From contig CAUHGY010000080.1 of the NCBI GenBank assembly GCA_959605945.1, positions 1 through 7,996 of the forward strand: a stretch of 7,996 nucleotides of DNA. The letters run 5' to 3'. Within the stretch, counting starts at the first letter, position 1; every line of letters starts with the position of its first letter. This DNA is from an uncultured Clostridia bacterium. Lineage in GTDB: Bacteria; Bacillota; Clostridia; Christensenellales; Borkfalkiaceae. Position numbers and translations under genes: made by a program. The notes below the pieces were generated by a model, which worked only from the letters and a program-made list of their open reading frames with translations, searched no databases and was not told the DNA's origin. Below are positions 1-6,100 of the stretch, in pieces.

Positions 1-157
1 CATGCAGCCTGTTTATGCGGACAGAGACTATATCACGGCGGACGGTATCTCCGTCAGCGAGAATATTTTTGCGCGGGGGCTGTGTCTGCCGTCCGACATC
101 AAGATGACGGAAGAAGAACAGATTCGCGTTGCCGATATTATAAAAAGCTGTTTTTAA
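1..157 (+). CDS. DegT/DnrJ/EryC1/StrS-type sugar aminotransferase, C-terminal end (5' partial)
   Basis: An open frame enters from the left edge and ends at TAA (155-157). The 51 complete codons read MQPVYADRDYITADG, then end in a segment containing FARGLCLPSDIKMTEEEQ and DIIKSCF. The 'GLCLPS...mt.ee..rv..iik' ending is characteristic of PLP-dependent nucleotide-sugar aminotransferases, including PglE-like enzymes that make UDP-4-amino-4,6-dideoxy-GlcNAc. The catalytic lysine and PLP site lie outside the window, so the substrate cannot be read here. The gene directly downstream encodes a PglC-like phosphoglycosyl transferase, and the pair would fit priming of a glycan with a bacillosamine-like amino sugar. 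The family call is fairly safe; the specific sugar is inference from context. Confidence 0.75.
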   Translation, partial: MQPVYADRDYITADGISVSENIFARGLCLPSDIKMTEEEQIRVADIIKSCF

Positions 158-158
158 T

Positions 159-941
159 ATGAAAGAGTTTTTTGTATACTTTTTTGACCAATGGTGGGGA
201 ATTGCCGCCGTCTCCGTTATCGGAGCGGCGCTGTTGATTGCGCTGTCGGCGCTGTTTTACAGGGCATTTTTCAAAAGATTTTACGATTTTGTGCTGAGTT
301 TTACAGCTCTCGCCGTTCTTTTTCCGTTAATGCTGGTGCTTGCGCTGACGGGCGCGGTGGTATTGAAAGGCAATCCTTTTTTCGTGCAGCTGCGGCCGGG
401 AAAGAACTGTAAAATATTCAGGCTGATAAAGTTTCGTACCATGTCTAATAAAAAAGACGAGCAGGGGAATTATCTGCCGGACGAAGAGCGTCTCGGAAGA
501 TACGGCAGGTTTTTGCGCGGAACGTCAGCCGACGAGCTGCCGGAGCTGCTGAATATTCTTTGCGGAAAAATGTCTTTGGTGGGGCCGCGCCCGCAGCTTG
601 TCAAAGACATGGTTTTTATGGATGAACAGGCATTGAAACGCCACACGGTGCGGCAGGGGCTGACGGGGCTTGCGCAGGTCAGCGGCAGAAACAGTATCAG
701 CTGGGAAGAGAAATTTGCTTATGATCTGAAATATGTTGAAAATATAACTTTTTTCGGAGACATTAAGATAATTTTCAAAACTGTTTTTAAAGTATTCGCT
801 CGTAAAGACATTACCGCTCAGGGCATGGAAACTGCGGAGAATTACGGCGACTATCTGTTAAGAACGGGTAAAATCGATAAAGAAGAGTACGATAAAAAGA
901 TTGCTGAAGCCAAATCTATCGAAGAACAAGCAAGAGGTTGA
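159..941 (+). CDS. PglC-like undecaprenyl-phosphate phosphoglycosyl transferase (initiating sugar transferase)
   Basis: This 260-residue protein belongs to the monotopic phosphoglycosyl transferases (bacterial sugar transferase family). These move a sugar phosphate from a UDP-sugar to undecaprenyl phosphate at the inner face of the membrane, starting a repeat unit. Visible hallmarks are KRFYDF (39-44) before a hydrophobic re-entrant segment (about 45-69), NPFFVQLRPG (72-81), FRLIKFRTM (87-95), the catalytic Asp-Glu dyad D125-E126 in TSADELPEL, SLVGPRPQL (139-147), and GLTGLAQVSGR (167-177) with a C-terminal amphipathic region. Short PglC enzymes begin almost at the KRFYD motif. This one has about 38 extra residues, including a hydrophobic stretch at about 14-34 that looks like a true membrane helix. 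ATG at 159 is one base after the aminotransferase stop, which suggests coupled translation; no strong Shine-Dalgarno is visible. Function class is confident; the donor sugar is not. Confidence 0.92.
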   Translation: MKEFFVYFFDQWWGIAAVSVIGAALLIALSALFYRAFFKRFYDFVLSFTALAVLFPLMLVLALTGAVVLKGNPFFVQLRPGKNCKIFRLIKFRTMSNKKDEQGNYLPDEERLGRYGRFLRGTSADELPELLNILCGKMSLVGPRPQLVKDMVFMDEQALKRHTVRQGLTGLAQVSGRNSISWEEKFAYDLKYVENITFFGDIKIIFKTVFKVFARKDITAQGMETAENYGDYLLRTGKIDKEEYDKKIAEAKSIEEQARG

Positions 942-979
942 ATGCTATTGCATAGGCAAGCATTGGTAAAAAAGTAATT

Positions 980-1780
980 ATGAAAATACAGGTATTAGTT
1001 GCGACGATGCATCAGAAAGATCATTCGCTGCCCGAAAAGATGAATATTAAAACGCCTGCCGTAATAGCAAATCAGTGCGACGAAAACTGTGTGGAAGAGA
1101 CCGAATTTAACGGCAATACGATAAAGTGGCTGTCTTTTGCCGAGCGCGGCGTGGGAAGAAACCGCAACAACGCGCTGCTTCGCGCCGACGGCGACGTTAT
1201 TCTTTTTGCCGACGACGATGAAATTCTTGCCGACGATTATTCCGAAATTATTTCTGAAGCGTTTGATAAATACCCCGAAGCCGACGGGTTTATATTCAAT
1301 GCCGTATATGAAGGCGACAGGGCGGGAAGAGAAAACAATAAAGTGAAAAAACTGCGCTGGTACAACTCGCTTAATTACGGCACTCCGAGATTGGCCGTCA
1401 GAAAAGACAGCGCCTTAAAAAACAATATATGGTTTTCGCTTTTGTTCGGCGGCGGCGCGAAATATTCGTGCGGAGAGGATACGCTGTTTATAAGAGATTG
1501 TTTGAAAAGCGGGCTTAAACTATATACCTATCCGAAACCGATTGCTCGCTTTTTAAACAGCGGTTCGACCTGGTTTGAGGGGTACACCGACAAATATTTT
1601 TACGACAAGGGTGTTCTGATGCGCGCCGCATTCGGCGGGAAAGCCGGGATAATGTGTTTTTTGCTGCTTTTGAAAAACCGCAGATGCTGGCAAGGCGGAT
1701 TCTTTAAAAAATACCGTTTGATGAAAAAAGGAATCAGAGGATTCGCTTCGCTTGAAGAATATTCTGAAGAAAATAAATAA
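980..1780 (+). CDS. Family-2 (GT-A fold) glycosyltransferase of a polysaccharide locus
   Basis: This 266-residue protein resembles the 'family A' glycosyltransferases found in capsule and exopolysaccharide clusters. It would add a sugar to the lipid-linked repeat unit on the cytoplasmic side. The N-terminus MKIQVLVATMHQKD, followed by NQCDEN (31-36) and WLSFAERGVGRNRNNAL (50-66), forms the nucleotide-binding half. LFADDDE (75-81) holds the metal-binding DXD-type motif (DDD 78-80). FGGGAKYSCGED (156-167) holds the likely acceptor-side acidic residues, with the catalytic base probably in E166-D167. SGSTWFEGY (194-202) follows, and a hydrophobic, basic C-terminal region (about 211-252) may associate with the membrane. 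The gene starts 38 bases after the previous stop, with only a weak A-rich tract before the ATG. Donor and acceptor cannot be deduced. Confidence 0.85.
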   Translation: MKIQVLVATMHQKDHSLPEKMNIKTPAVIANQCDENCVEETEFNGNTIKWLSFAERGVGRNRNNALLRADGDVILFADDDEILADDYSEIISEAFDKYPEADGFIFNAVYEGDRAGRENNKVKKLRWYNSLNYGTPRLAVRKDSALKNNIWFSLLFGGGAKYSCGEDTLFIRDCLKSGLKLYTYPKPIARFLNSGSTWFEGYTDKYFYDKGVLMRAAFGGKAGIMCFLLLLKNRRCWQGGFFKKYRLMKKGIRGFASLEEYSEENK

Positions 1781-1794
1781 AAACATAAAGAAGA

Positions 1795-2871
1795 ATGGCT
1801 TACATTATTTTAGTTGAGTTTATAATAGCGTCCGGATTTATAGTTTTCCTGACCGGAATAAAAGCATCTTTCAAGACCAAGAAGATAATATTTCTTGCGC
1901 TTTCTTTCGGTGCGTGCGCTTTTCTTATGGCGTGCAGGGGCGAAAACGTCGGTATAGACACTATAAGTTATAAAGGGGTTTTTGAAACGGTTTCCGCTCA
2001 ATCCTGGACGGAAATTTTCAATGGCTATTACGCTTCTGGTATTGAAATAGGGTACAGGCTTTTCATGAAAGCAATTTCGTCACTCGGCGGCAGTTATTTT
2101 GTTTTTCAGATAGTCGTGTCTGTGATTTACTGCTTCGGAATGGCGAAATTTTATTACGACAATATGGGCGACCCGTTTACCGCCGTATTATTGTTTTTGG
2201 GAACGGGAATGTTCCTTTATGCATTCAATATAACACGGCAGCTGTTTGCGATCATGCTTACGGCGAACGCATTCACTTGTCTTAAAAACAGGCGTCCGTA
2301 CTCTGCGTTTGCACTGTTTCTATTAGCGATAACCATTCATCTTATTGCTCTGATGTTTCTCATTGTAGCATTTATTTATTTTTTCAGAAATAATAAAACC
2401 GTTTTGAGTTTTATTACCGTCATGCTTGTGGTATTTGCGTTGTTTTACAAAGAATTTTTATATCTGGCGACGCTTATAGTGCCAAGATATGCCGATTATC
2501 TGAAATATATCGGTCAAGGGCAGGATGCGGGCTTTGTTATTATTCTCTGGATGATAATAGCTGCCTTTTCTTTGTATGTGTTATTCGATAAAAAGAAGTT
2601 TTACGAGATCGGCGGATTTACCGCGGTTCAGCGCGTGTGCGCGTTGTATTCGCTTGCATATTTTATTCTCTGCGCGCTTTCAACTTCGGTCAGATATATG
2701 GACCGCGTAGGTTATTTCTTTGTTCCGTTTGTGCCTGTTCTTTTCGAAACGGTGGGAAAAAGCATTACCAAGCATAGAATTAAAGAAATATACTTTTTCG
2801 GACTTAACATATGTTTTGTTATTTACTTTCTTATAAGCAGCGGCGGTGCTCCGTATAAATTTTTCTTTTGA
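1795..2871 (+). CDS. EpsG-like polysaccharide polymerase (Wzy-type), integral membrane
   Basis: This 358-residue protein is very hydrophobic, with roughly ten predicted membrane-spanning stretches by eye (for example about 3-21, 31-47, 101-117, 127-144, 167-196, 202-218, 247-264, 281-297, 305-320 and 332-348). The first loop carries CRGENVGIDTISYKGVFE (47-64), matching the R-x-x-x-V-G-x-D-T-x-x-Y signature of the EpsG family. Later loops carry NITRQLFAI (145-153) and TIHLIAL (180-186), positions where these polymerases keep conserved Arg and His residues. Its likely role is joining repeat units on the outer face of the membrane. It sits between glycosyltransferase genes, 14 bases after the previous stop, and its TGA is embedded in the ribosome binding site of the next gene. 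Wzy-type proteins diverge strongly, so assignment rests on topology, the signature and context. Confidence 0.8.
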   Translation: MAYIILVEFIIASGFIVFLTGIKASFKTKKIIFLALSFGACAFLMACRGENVGIDTISYKGVFETVSAQSWTEIFNGYYASGIEIGYRLFMKAISSLGGSYFVFQIVVSVIYCFGMAKFYYDNMGDPFTAVLLFLGTGMFLYAFNITRQLFAIMLTANAFTCLKNRRPYSAFALFLLAITIHLIALMFLIVAFIYFFRNNKTVLSFITVMLVVFALFYKEFLYLATLIVPRYADYLKYIGQGQDAGFVIILWMIIAAFSLYVLFDKKKFYEIGGFTAVQRVCALYSLAYFILCALSTSVRYMDRVGYFFVPFVPVLFETVGKSITKHRIKEIYFFGLNICFVIYFLISSGGAPYKFFF

Positions 2872-2874
2872 GGC
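2869..2874 (+). promoter_or_regulatory. Ribosome binding site overlapping the polymerase stop codon
   Basis: TGAGGC combines the TGA stop of the polymerase gene with a GAGG Shine-Dalgarno core. The ATG at 2880 follows six bases after GAGG. This decides the start of the downstream glycosyltransferase in favour of ATG 2880 over TTG 2868, and it suggests coupled translation of polymerase and transferase. Confidence 0.65.
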
Positions 2875-2879
2875 GACGC

Positions 2880-3845
2880 ATGGGAAATGAACTGATTTCT
2901 GTTATAGTTCCGATATACAATCTTAAAGATTATATCGGCAAGTGCGTAGAAAGCATATTGCACCAGACTTACAGGAATTTAGAGATTATTCTGGTGGACG
3001 ACGGCTCTACGGACGGCTCCGGCGAAATAATCGAAAAAATCAAGGAAAAAGACGACCGCATTAAGGTAATAAGAAAAGAAAACGGCGGCGTTTCTTCGGC
3101 GCGCAACGCAGGTCTCGATATCGCGCAGGGAGAATATATAGGTTTTGTCGACGGCGACGACCGGATAGAGCCTGATATGTACGAATTTTTGCATGACACT
3201 CTTGTGGCCAATGACGCGGATATTGCCTGCTGCGGTTGGCGTAGGGGGGAAAACTGCGAAACGAAAAAAGAAAGTAAATTACAAATTTTGCGCGGCGATG
3301 AAAAGTGCGTGCAGTTTGCCTTGGAAAAATCCGTGTCTTTCGGTGTCTGCGATAAGTTGTTTAAGAAAAAAATTATCGGAAAAATCAGATTTAATACCGA
3401 AATTTCTATCGGCGAAGATTTTCTGTTCGGTTTTTCAGTGTTTTACGATGCGCAAAAAGTTGTTGTATATAACTTAGGCAAATATCACTATATAAAGAGA
3501 AATGACTCCGTTACGGAAGGAATGAAGGAAAATACTTTCGATCATTTTAGAGTATTGCATATTCTTGAAAAACAATACGGACATAACCAAGCGCTGAATA
3601 AAATTTTTAAAGACAGGTTTGTGCGAATGTCTATCATGATATTAAAAAACATAACCTGCTATAATGTTTTTGAAGAAAAATACGGGGAAATTCGTAAAAA
3701 ACTTCTCGTTGAGAAAAGACACGTTTTTTTAACTTCAAACACGTTGTCTTTGAAAGATAAAATGACAGTTTTGCTTATATGGCTGGCTAACCCGGTATTT
3801 AAAGCAATTGTAAATTATAAAAAGAAAAAGTCTAAAAGACAGTAA
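2880..3845 (+). CDS. Family-2 glycosyltransferase (EpsJ/CpsJ-like)
   Basis: This 321-residue cytoplasmic-face glycosyltransferase has a standard GT-A N-terminal domain. It shows ISVIVPIYN (6-14), VDDGSTDGS (39-47) for nucleotide binding, KENGGVSSARNAGL (66-79), and FVDGDDRIEPDM (89-100) with the metal-binding acidic cluster at 91-94. SIGEDFLFGF (176-185) supplies the probable catalytic acid pair. The last 30 residues or so are hydrophobic then strongly basic (YKKKKSKRQ), which suggests peripheral membrane binding. I chose ATG at 2880 because GAGG at 2870-2873 sits six bases before it. An in-frame TTG at 2868 would add only MRRR, lies inside the previous gene and has no ribosome site. The previous stop (TGA) overlaps the Shine-Dalgarno, so translation is probably coupled. 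It resembles the next gene in its N-terminal half; sugar specificity is unknown. Confidence 0.9.
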   Translation: MGNELISVIVPIYNLKDYIGKCVESILHQTYRNLEIILVDDGSTDGSGEIIEKIKEKDDRIKVIRKENGGVSSARNAGLDIAQGEYIGFVDGDDRIEPDMYEFLHDTLVANDADIACCGWRRGENCETKKESKLQILRGDEKCVQFALEKSVSFGVCDKLFKKKIIGKIRFNTEISIGEDFLFGFSVFYDAQKVVVYNLGKYHYIKRNDSVTEGMKENTFDHFRVLHILEKQYGHNQALNKIFKDRFVRMSIMILKNITCYNVFEEKYGEIRKKLLVEKRHVFLTSNTLSLKDKMTVLLIWLANPVFKAIVNYKKKKSKRQ

Positions 3846-3850
3846 GTAAG

Positions 3851-4771
3851 ATGCAAAGAACTTTTACAATAATAATACCTGTTTATAAAGTGGAACAATA
3901 CCTTGACAGGTGCGTCGAAAGCATTGTGAAACAGAGCTTTGGCGATTTCGAAATTTTGCTTATCGATGATGGCAGCCCGGATAATAGTCCGCTTATGTGT
4001 GACAAATGGGCGGAAAAAGATAAGAGAATCTCTGTAATTCATAAGGAGAACGGGGGACTTGCGGAGACGCGCAACGTCGGTATTGCCGCAGCGAGAGGGG
4101 AATATATAATTTTTGTCGATTCAGACGATTACCTTGTTTCGGATGATGTTTTTAAATTGCTTTACGCTGAATTGAATTGCGGGGTAGACGTTGCTGCCGT
4201 TGACGGAATGTCTAACGTTAATTCGTATTATATGACGCATATTTACGACCGTACAATAAGCAGCGGCGAAGAATTTTTAAAAAAATCGCTGAAAGAACAA
4301 AAAGCACCGATGGCTGCATGGTTATATGTTTATAAGAGAAAGTTTCTTGAAGATAATGATTTGAAATTCAGGGAAGGTATTTTGCACGAGGACGAAGAGT
4401 TTACTCCGAGAGTTTTGCTGAAGGCGAAAAGAGTTTTAAATACGGGAATAATTTTTTATTTTTATTACGTTCGTAATAATTCCATTACTACAGCTAGTAA
4501 TAAAGATAAAAATATGGCAGATTTATATTCCACGTGTATCGAATTGGAAAATATTTACAGAAATCTTGCAGACCGTAAGTTAAAAAAATTGTTGCTTGAT
4601 TCTCTTGTTATGAAATATTTGAGTTTATACAGGACGGGGAATTTCGGGAAAAATTATATTCATAAAAAGTTTGTTATTAAAAATTCCTACCGTTTGAAAA
4701 CAAGAATGAAAGCTCTGCTTTTTTGCATTAACACAAAATTATATTGTAAGGTTGCCGATGTGTTTGGCTGA
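3851..4771 (+). CDS. Family-2 glycosyltransferase, second of a tandem pair
   Basis: This 306-residue glycosyltransferase has the same GT-A plan as its upstream neighbour: FTIIIPVYKVEQYLDRCVES (5-24), LIDDGSPDNS (37-46), HKENGGLAETRNVGI (64-78), and FVDSDDYLVSDD (88-99) with the metal-binding D90-S-D-D93. HEDEEFTPRVL (179-189) is in the position of the usual 'ED' acceptor-side motif. The C-terminal third is lysine-rich with short hydrophobic patches and has no full membrane helix. It starts five bases after the previous stop, with a weak AAGTAAG ribosome site. Both genes share C-V-E-S-I and D-D-G-S, so they may be old paralogues, but the C-terminal halves differ. By hand count, 4441-4680 is about 26% G+C, far below 481-720 in the first complete gene. 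This fits mosaic assembly of such loci. Donor and acceptor are unknown. Confidence 0.9.
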   Translation: MQRTFTIIIPVYKVEQYLDRCVESIVKQSFGDFEILLIDDGSPDNSPLMCDKWAEKDKRISVIHKENGGLAETRNVGIAAARGEYIIFVDSDDYLVSDDVFKLLYAELNCGVDVAAVDGMSNVNSYYMTHIYDRTISSGEEFLKKSLKEQKAPMAAWLYVYKRKFLEDNDLKFREGILHEDEEFTPRVLLKAKRVLNTGIIFYFYYVRNNSITTASNKDKNMADLYSTCIELENIYRNLADRKLKKLLLDSLVMKYLSLYRTGNFGKNYIHKKFVIKNSYRLKTRMKALLFCINTKLYCKVADVFG

Positions 4772-4777
4772 GATATT

Positions 4778-4807
4778 GTGACATATTATAGTGATACAAA
4801 ATATATT
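4778..4807 (+). promoter_or_regulatory. Possible promoter for the small membrane protein gene
   Basis: GTGACA (4778-4783) and TATATT (4802-4807) each match five of six positions of the sigma-70/SigA boxes and are separated by 18 bases. They lie in the 71-base gap after the last glycosyltransferase gene, about 35 bases before the next start. The gap contains no terminator-like hairpin, so read-through from the upstream operon is also possible. The region is so A+T-rich that a chance match is a real risk. Confidence 0.4.
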
Positions 4808-4829
4808 GAAAATATAAAAGATTAAAAAA

Positions 4830-4837
4830 GGGGGGAG
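4830..4837 (+). promoter_or_regulatory. Strong purine-rich ribosome binding site
   Basis: GGGGGGAG ends five bases before the ATG at 4843 and follows a run of A. It is the longest G/A Shine-Dalgarno-like tract on the + strand of the window. It contrasts with the weak sites in front of the polysaccharide genes, so this small protein may be translated more strongly than its neighbours. Confidence 0.7.
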
Positions 4838-4842
4838 TTTTT

Positions 4843-5241
4843 ATGGAAAAATTAAAAAAATCGGCACTGCGTATTGCCGTTTGGGCGAGCGTATGGGTAA
4901 GTTATCTGGGTTTTGCACTCGTCGGGGGCGGGTGCTGGCTTAAAGCGCAGGATGAAAACATCAGAAAAACCTGCAAACGCGCTCTTTTTGTTGCGCTTAT
5001 TTTTATAGCGGCGGAAATGTTTCTGGCGCTTTTCAACGCGATAGGCGGTATGACAAACGGTTATTTTACGTCGGGAGCGTACGATTTTTATGGCATTGCA
5101 GGCAAAATCGTTGCCGCGGCGAAGATAATTACGGTGGTTGTTTTTGCCTTGCTTGAAATTTTCGGCACGGGAAAATCCGAAAAGCCCGCAGGTAAAAACG
5201 GAAGTTCGGAAGATGCCGAAAAGGATGAAAAAAATTCTTAG
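4843..5241 (+). CDS. Small three-helix membrane protein of unknown function
   Basis: I do not recognise this 132-residue protein. It has a short basic N-terminus (MEKLKKSALR), then three hydrophobic stretches at about 11-33, 45-67 and 84-107. The loop between the first two is charged (LKAQDENIRKTCKRA). The loop between the last two contains GGMTNGYFTSGAYDFYG (68-84). The last 25 residues are hydrophilic (K, E, S, G, D) and probably cytoplasmic. There is no signal-peptidase site, no catalytic motif and no clear domain. Its ribosome site is strong and it ends 42 bases before a terminator hairpin, so it looks like a genuine expressed gene. It follows the glycan operon in the same direction and may share its transcript, but composition returns to the more balanced level of the region, and a link to glycan synthesis is not shown. 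Confidence 0.75.
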   Translation: MEKLKKSALRIAVWASVWVSYLGFALVGGGCWLKAQDENIRKTCKRALFVALIFIAAEMFLALFNAIGGMTNGYFTSGAYDFYGIAGKIVAAAKIITVVVFALLEIFGTGKSEKPAGKNGSSEDAEKDEKNS

Positions 5242-5283
5242 AAATTTTATTCGGCAAAATTAAATAAAGAAAGATAAAATAAA

Positions 5284-5320
5284 CCCCTTGTTCCGCAGCT
5301 GAAAGCCGCGGAACAAGGGG
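5284..5320. terminator. Bidirectional intrinsic terminator between convergent genes
   Basis: A perfect 13-bp stem pairs CCCCTTGTTCCGC (5284-5296) with GCGGAACAAGGGG (5308-5320) around an 11-base loop. Read on the - strand, the stem is followed at once by a T-rich run (TTTATTTTATCTTTCTTT), giving a classic terminator for the rubrerythrin gene, whose stop lies 77 bases before it. Read on the + strand, T-rich sequence (ATTATTTTT) begins about seven bases after the stem. It is therefore a weaker but plausible terminator for the small membrane protein gene, which ends 42 bases before it. The remaining sequence between the two genes shows nothing else I can support. Confidence 0.88.
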
Positions 5321-5397
5321 GTGCAGATTATTTTTAAAGCATTGTTATTTTCTATTTTTATGATATATGCGCATTTATGCAGAAACGCACGTAGCTG

Positions 5398-5934
5398 TCA
5401 ATAATTTTCGCATCTGATTTCGAAATAGCTCTTGGGATGCGCGCAGGTGGGGCATACTTCCGGGGCAGCCGTGCCGACCACAAGATGGCCGCAGTTTCTG
5501 CATTCCCAGATTTTCACTTCGCTCTTGGCGAAAACTTCCGCCGTTTCAACGTTCTTCAAAAGGGCGCGGTAGCGTTCTTCGTGCGTCTTTTCTATAGCCG
5601 CTACAAGACGGAATTTTTCCGCAAGTTCGTGGAAACCTTCATCGTCGGCGGTCTTTGCGAATTCGGCATACATATCCGTCCACTCGTAATTTTCGCCTTC
5701 GGCGGCGGCTTTTAAGTTTTCTGCGGTGCTGCCTATCCCGTTAAGCTCCTTAAACCACATTTTTGCATGTTCTTTTTCGTTTTCGGCGGTCTTTAAAAAT
5801 AAAGCGGCAATCTGTTCATAGCCTTCCTTTTTGGCGACCGAAGAAAAATAAGTGTATTTATTCCGTGCCTGCGATTCTCCCGAAAACGCCGCATGCAAGT
5901 TTTTTTCCGTCTGCGTACCTGAATATTTCCCCAT
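5398..5934 (-). CDS. Rubrerythrin (non-haem di-iron peroxidase with rubredoxin-like domain)
   Basis: This is a full-length 178-residue rubrerythrin, a cytoplasmic enzyme that reduces hydrogen peroxide with electrons passed through its rubredoxin-like centre, protecting anaerobes from oxygen stress. Residues 1-135 form the ferritin-like four-helix bundle with di-iron ligands E20, E53 and H56 (ENEKEH), E84 with D87 (YEWTDMY), and E115 and H118 (EKTHEERY). D87 sits where the Desulfovibrio-type protein has Glu, a substitution I believe is common in clostridial forms. Residues 141-173 form the rubredoxin-like domain with C145-x-x-C148 and C161-x-x-C164, including APEVCPTCAHPKSYFE. The start is fixed by CGGAGGT seven bases before the ATG. 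The gene has its own promoter and a terminator downstream, so it is likely monocistronic. A near-perfect inverted repeat next to the promoter suggests repression, perhaps relieved by oxidants. Confidence 0.97.
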   Translation of the reverse strand: MGKYSGTQTEKNLHAAFSGESQARNKYTYFSSVAKKEGYEQIAALFLKTAENEKEHAKMWFKELNGIGSTAENLKAAAEGENYEWTDMYAEFAKTADDEGFHELAEKFRLVAAIEKTHEERYRALLKNVETAEVFAKSEVKIWECRNCGHLVVGTAAPEVCPTCAHPKSYFEIRCENY

Positions 5935-5940
5935 AATTTT

Positions 5941-5946
5941 ACCTCC
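5941..5946 (-). promoter_or_regulatory. Shine-Dalgarno of the rubrerythrin gene
   Basis: Read on the - strand this is GGAGGT, a near-perfect match to the 16S rRNA 3' end, six bases before the ATG at 5934-5932. It fixes the rubrerythrin start and indicates efficient translation. Confidence 0.9.
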
Positions 5947-5957
5947 GAAGAATAGTT

Positions 5958-5981
5958 GCGTAAATATCGGAATATTTCCGC
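5958..5981 (-). promoter_or_regulatory. Inverted repeat just after the rubrerythrin transcription start; candidate operator
   Basis: On the + strand GCGTAAATAT (5958-5967) faces ATATTTCCGC (5972-5981) across four bases. The arms pair at nine of ten positions. The expected transcription start from the -10 box is about 5982, so the repeat covers roughly +2 to +25. That is a typical place for a repressor to block initiation or early elongation. It does not match the PerR, Fur or Rex consensus sites I know. It could instead form a hairpin at the 5' end of the mRNA that affects stability. The structure is seen directly; the operator role is inferred. Confidence 0.55.
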
Positions 5982-5988
5982 ATAATTT

Positions 5989-6017
5989 ATTATAGCACTC
6001 TTGAAAAATTTTATCAA
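5989..6017 (-). promoter_or_regulatory. SigA-type promoter of the rubrerythrin gene
   Basis: Read on the - strand, TTGATA (6017-6012) is the -35 box, five of six matches. It is followed by exactly 17 bases and a perfect TATAAT -10 box (5994-5989), preceded by TGC, which makes an extended -10. Upstream of the -35 box lies an A+T-rich tract (about 6018-6055) that could act as an UP element. The 5' leader would be about 48 bases. All this predicts strong housekeeping-sigma expression, subject to whatever binds the adjacent inverted repeat. Confidence 0.88.
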
Positions 6018-6100
6018 TATTTATTTTAAATTTTAAGGATTTTTATCGATTTTTCCGTCAATTCGGATGCTTATCGTATGTTGTTCAGCAGGTAAACGGG

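Larger units (their letters stand above)
5935..6100. other. Intergenic region between the ABC-F and rubrerythrin genes
   Basis: This 166-base gap separates two genes that both run on the - strand. From 6100 downward it holds about 45 bases with no recognisable terminator hairpin for the ABC-F gene, then an A+T-rich tract, then the rubrerythrin promoter, inverted repeat and ribosome site. Some read-through from the ABC-F gene into rubrerythrin is therefore possible. I see no small open frame or RNA gene here. Confidence 0.6.

Noticed and set aside
942..979. Possible small hairpin (TTGC-ATAG-GCAA) in the gap between the PglC-like gene and the next transferase
   Set aside because: The stem is only four pairs, with no T-run after it; it is too weak to call a terminator or attenuator.
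2868..2879. TTG start extending the first of the tandem glycosyltransferases
   Set aside because: It would add only MRRR, overlaps the polymerase stop and lacks a Shine-Dalgarno, whereas ATG 2880 has GAGG six bases upstream.
5437..5715. + strand open frame opposite rubrerythrin
   Set aside because: It lies wholly within the conserved rubrerythrin coding sequence on the other strand and shows no recognisable protein features.
5980..5996. PerR-like box overlapping the rubrerythrin -10 region
   Set aside because: Only the TATAAT half matches the TTATAATNATTATAA consensus, and that half is explained by the -10 box; the second half mismatches at most positions.
6018..6100. Search for a terminator downstream of the ABC-F gene
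   Set aside because: The sequence is A+T-rich with only trivial pairings; no GC-rich stem followed by a T-run is present.
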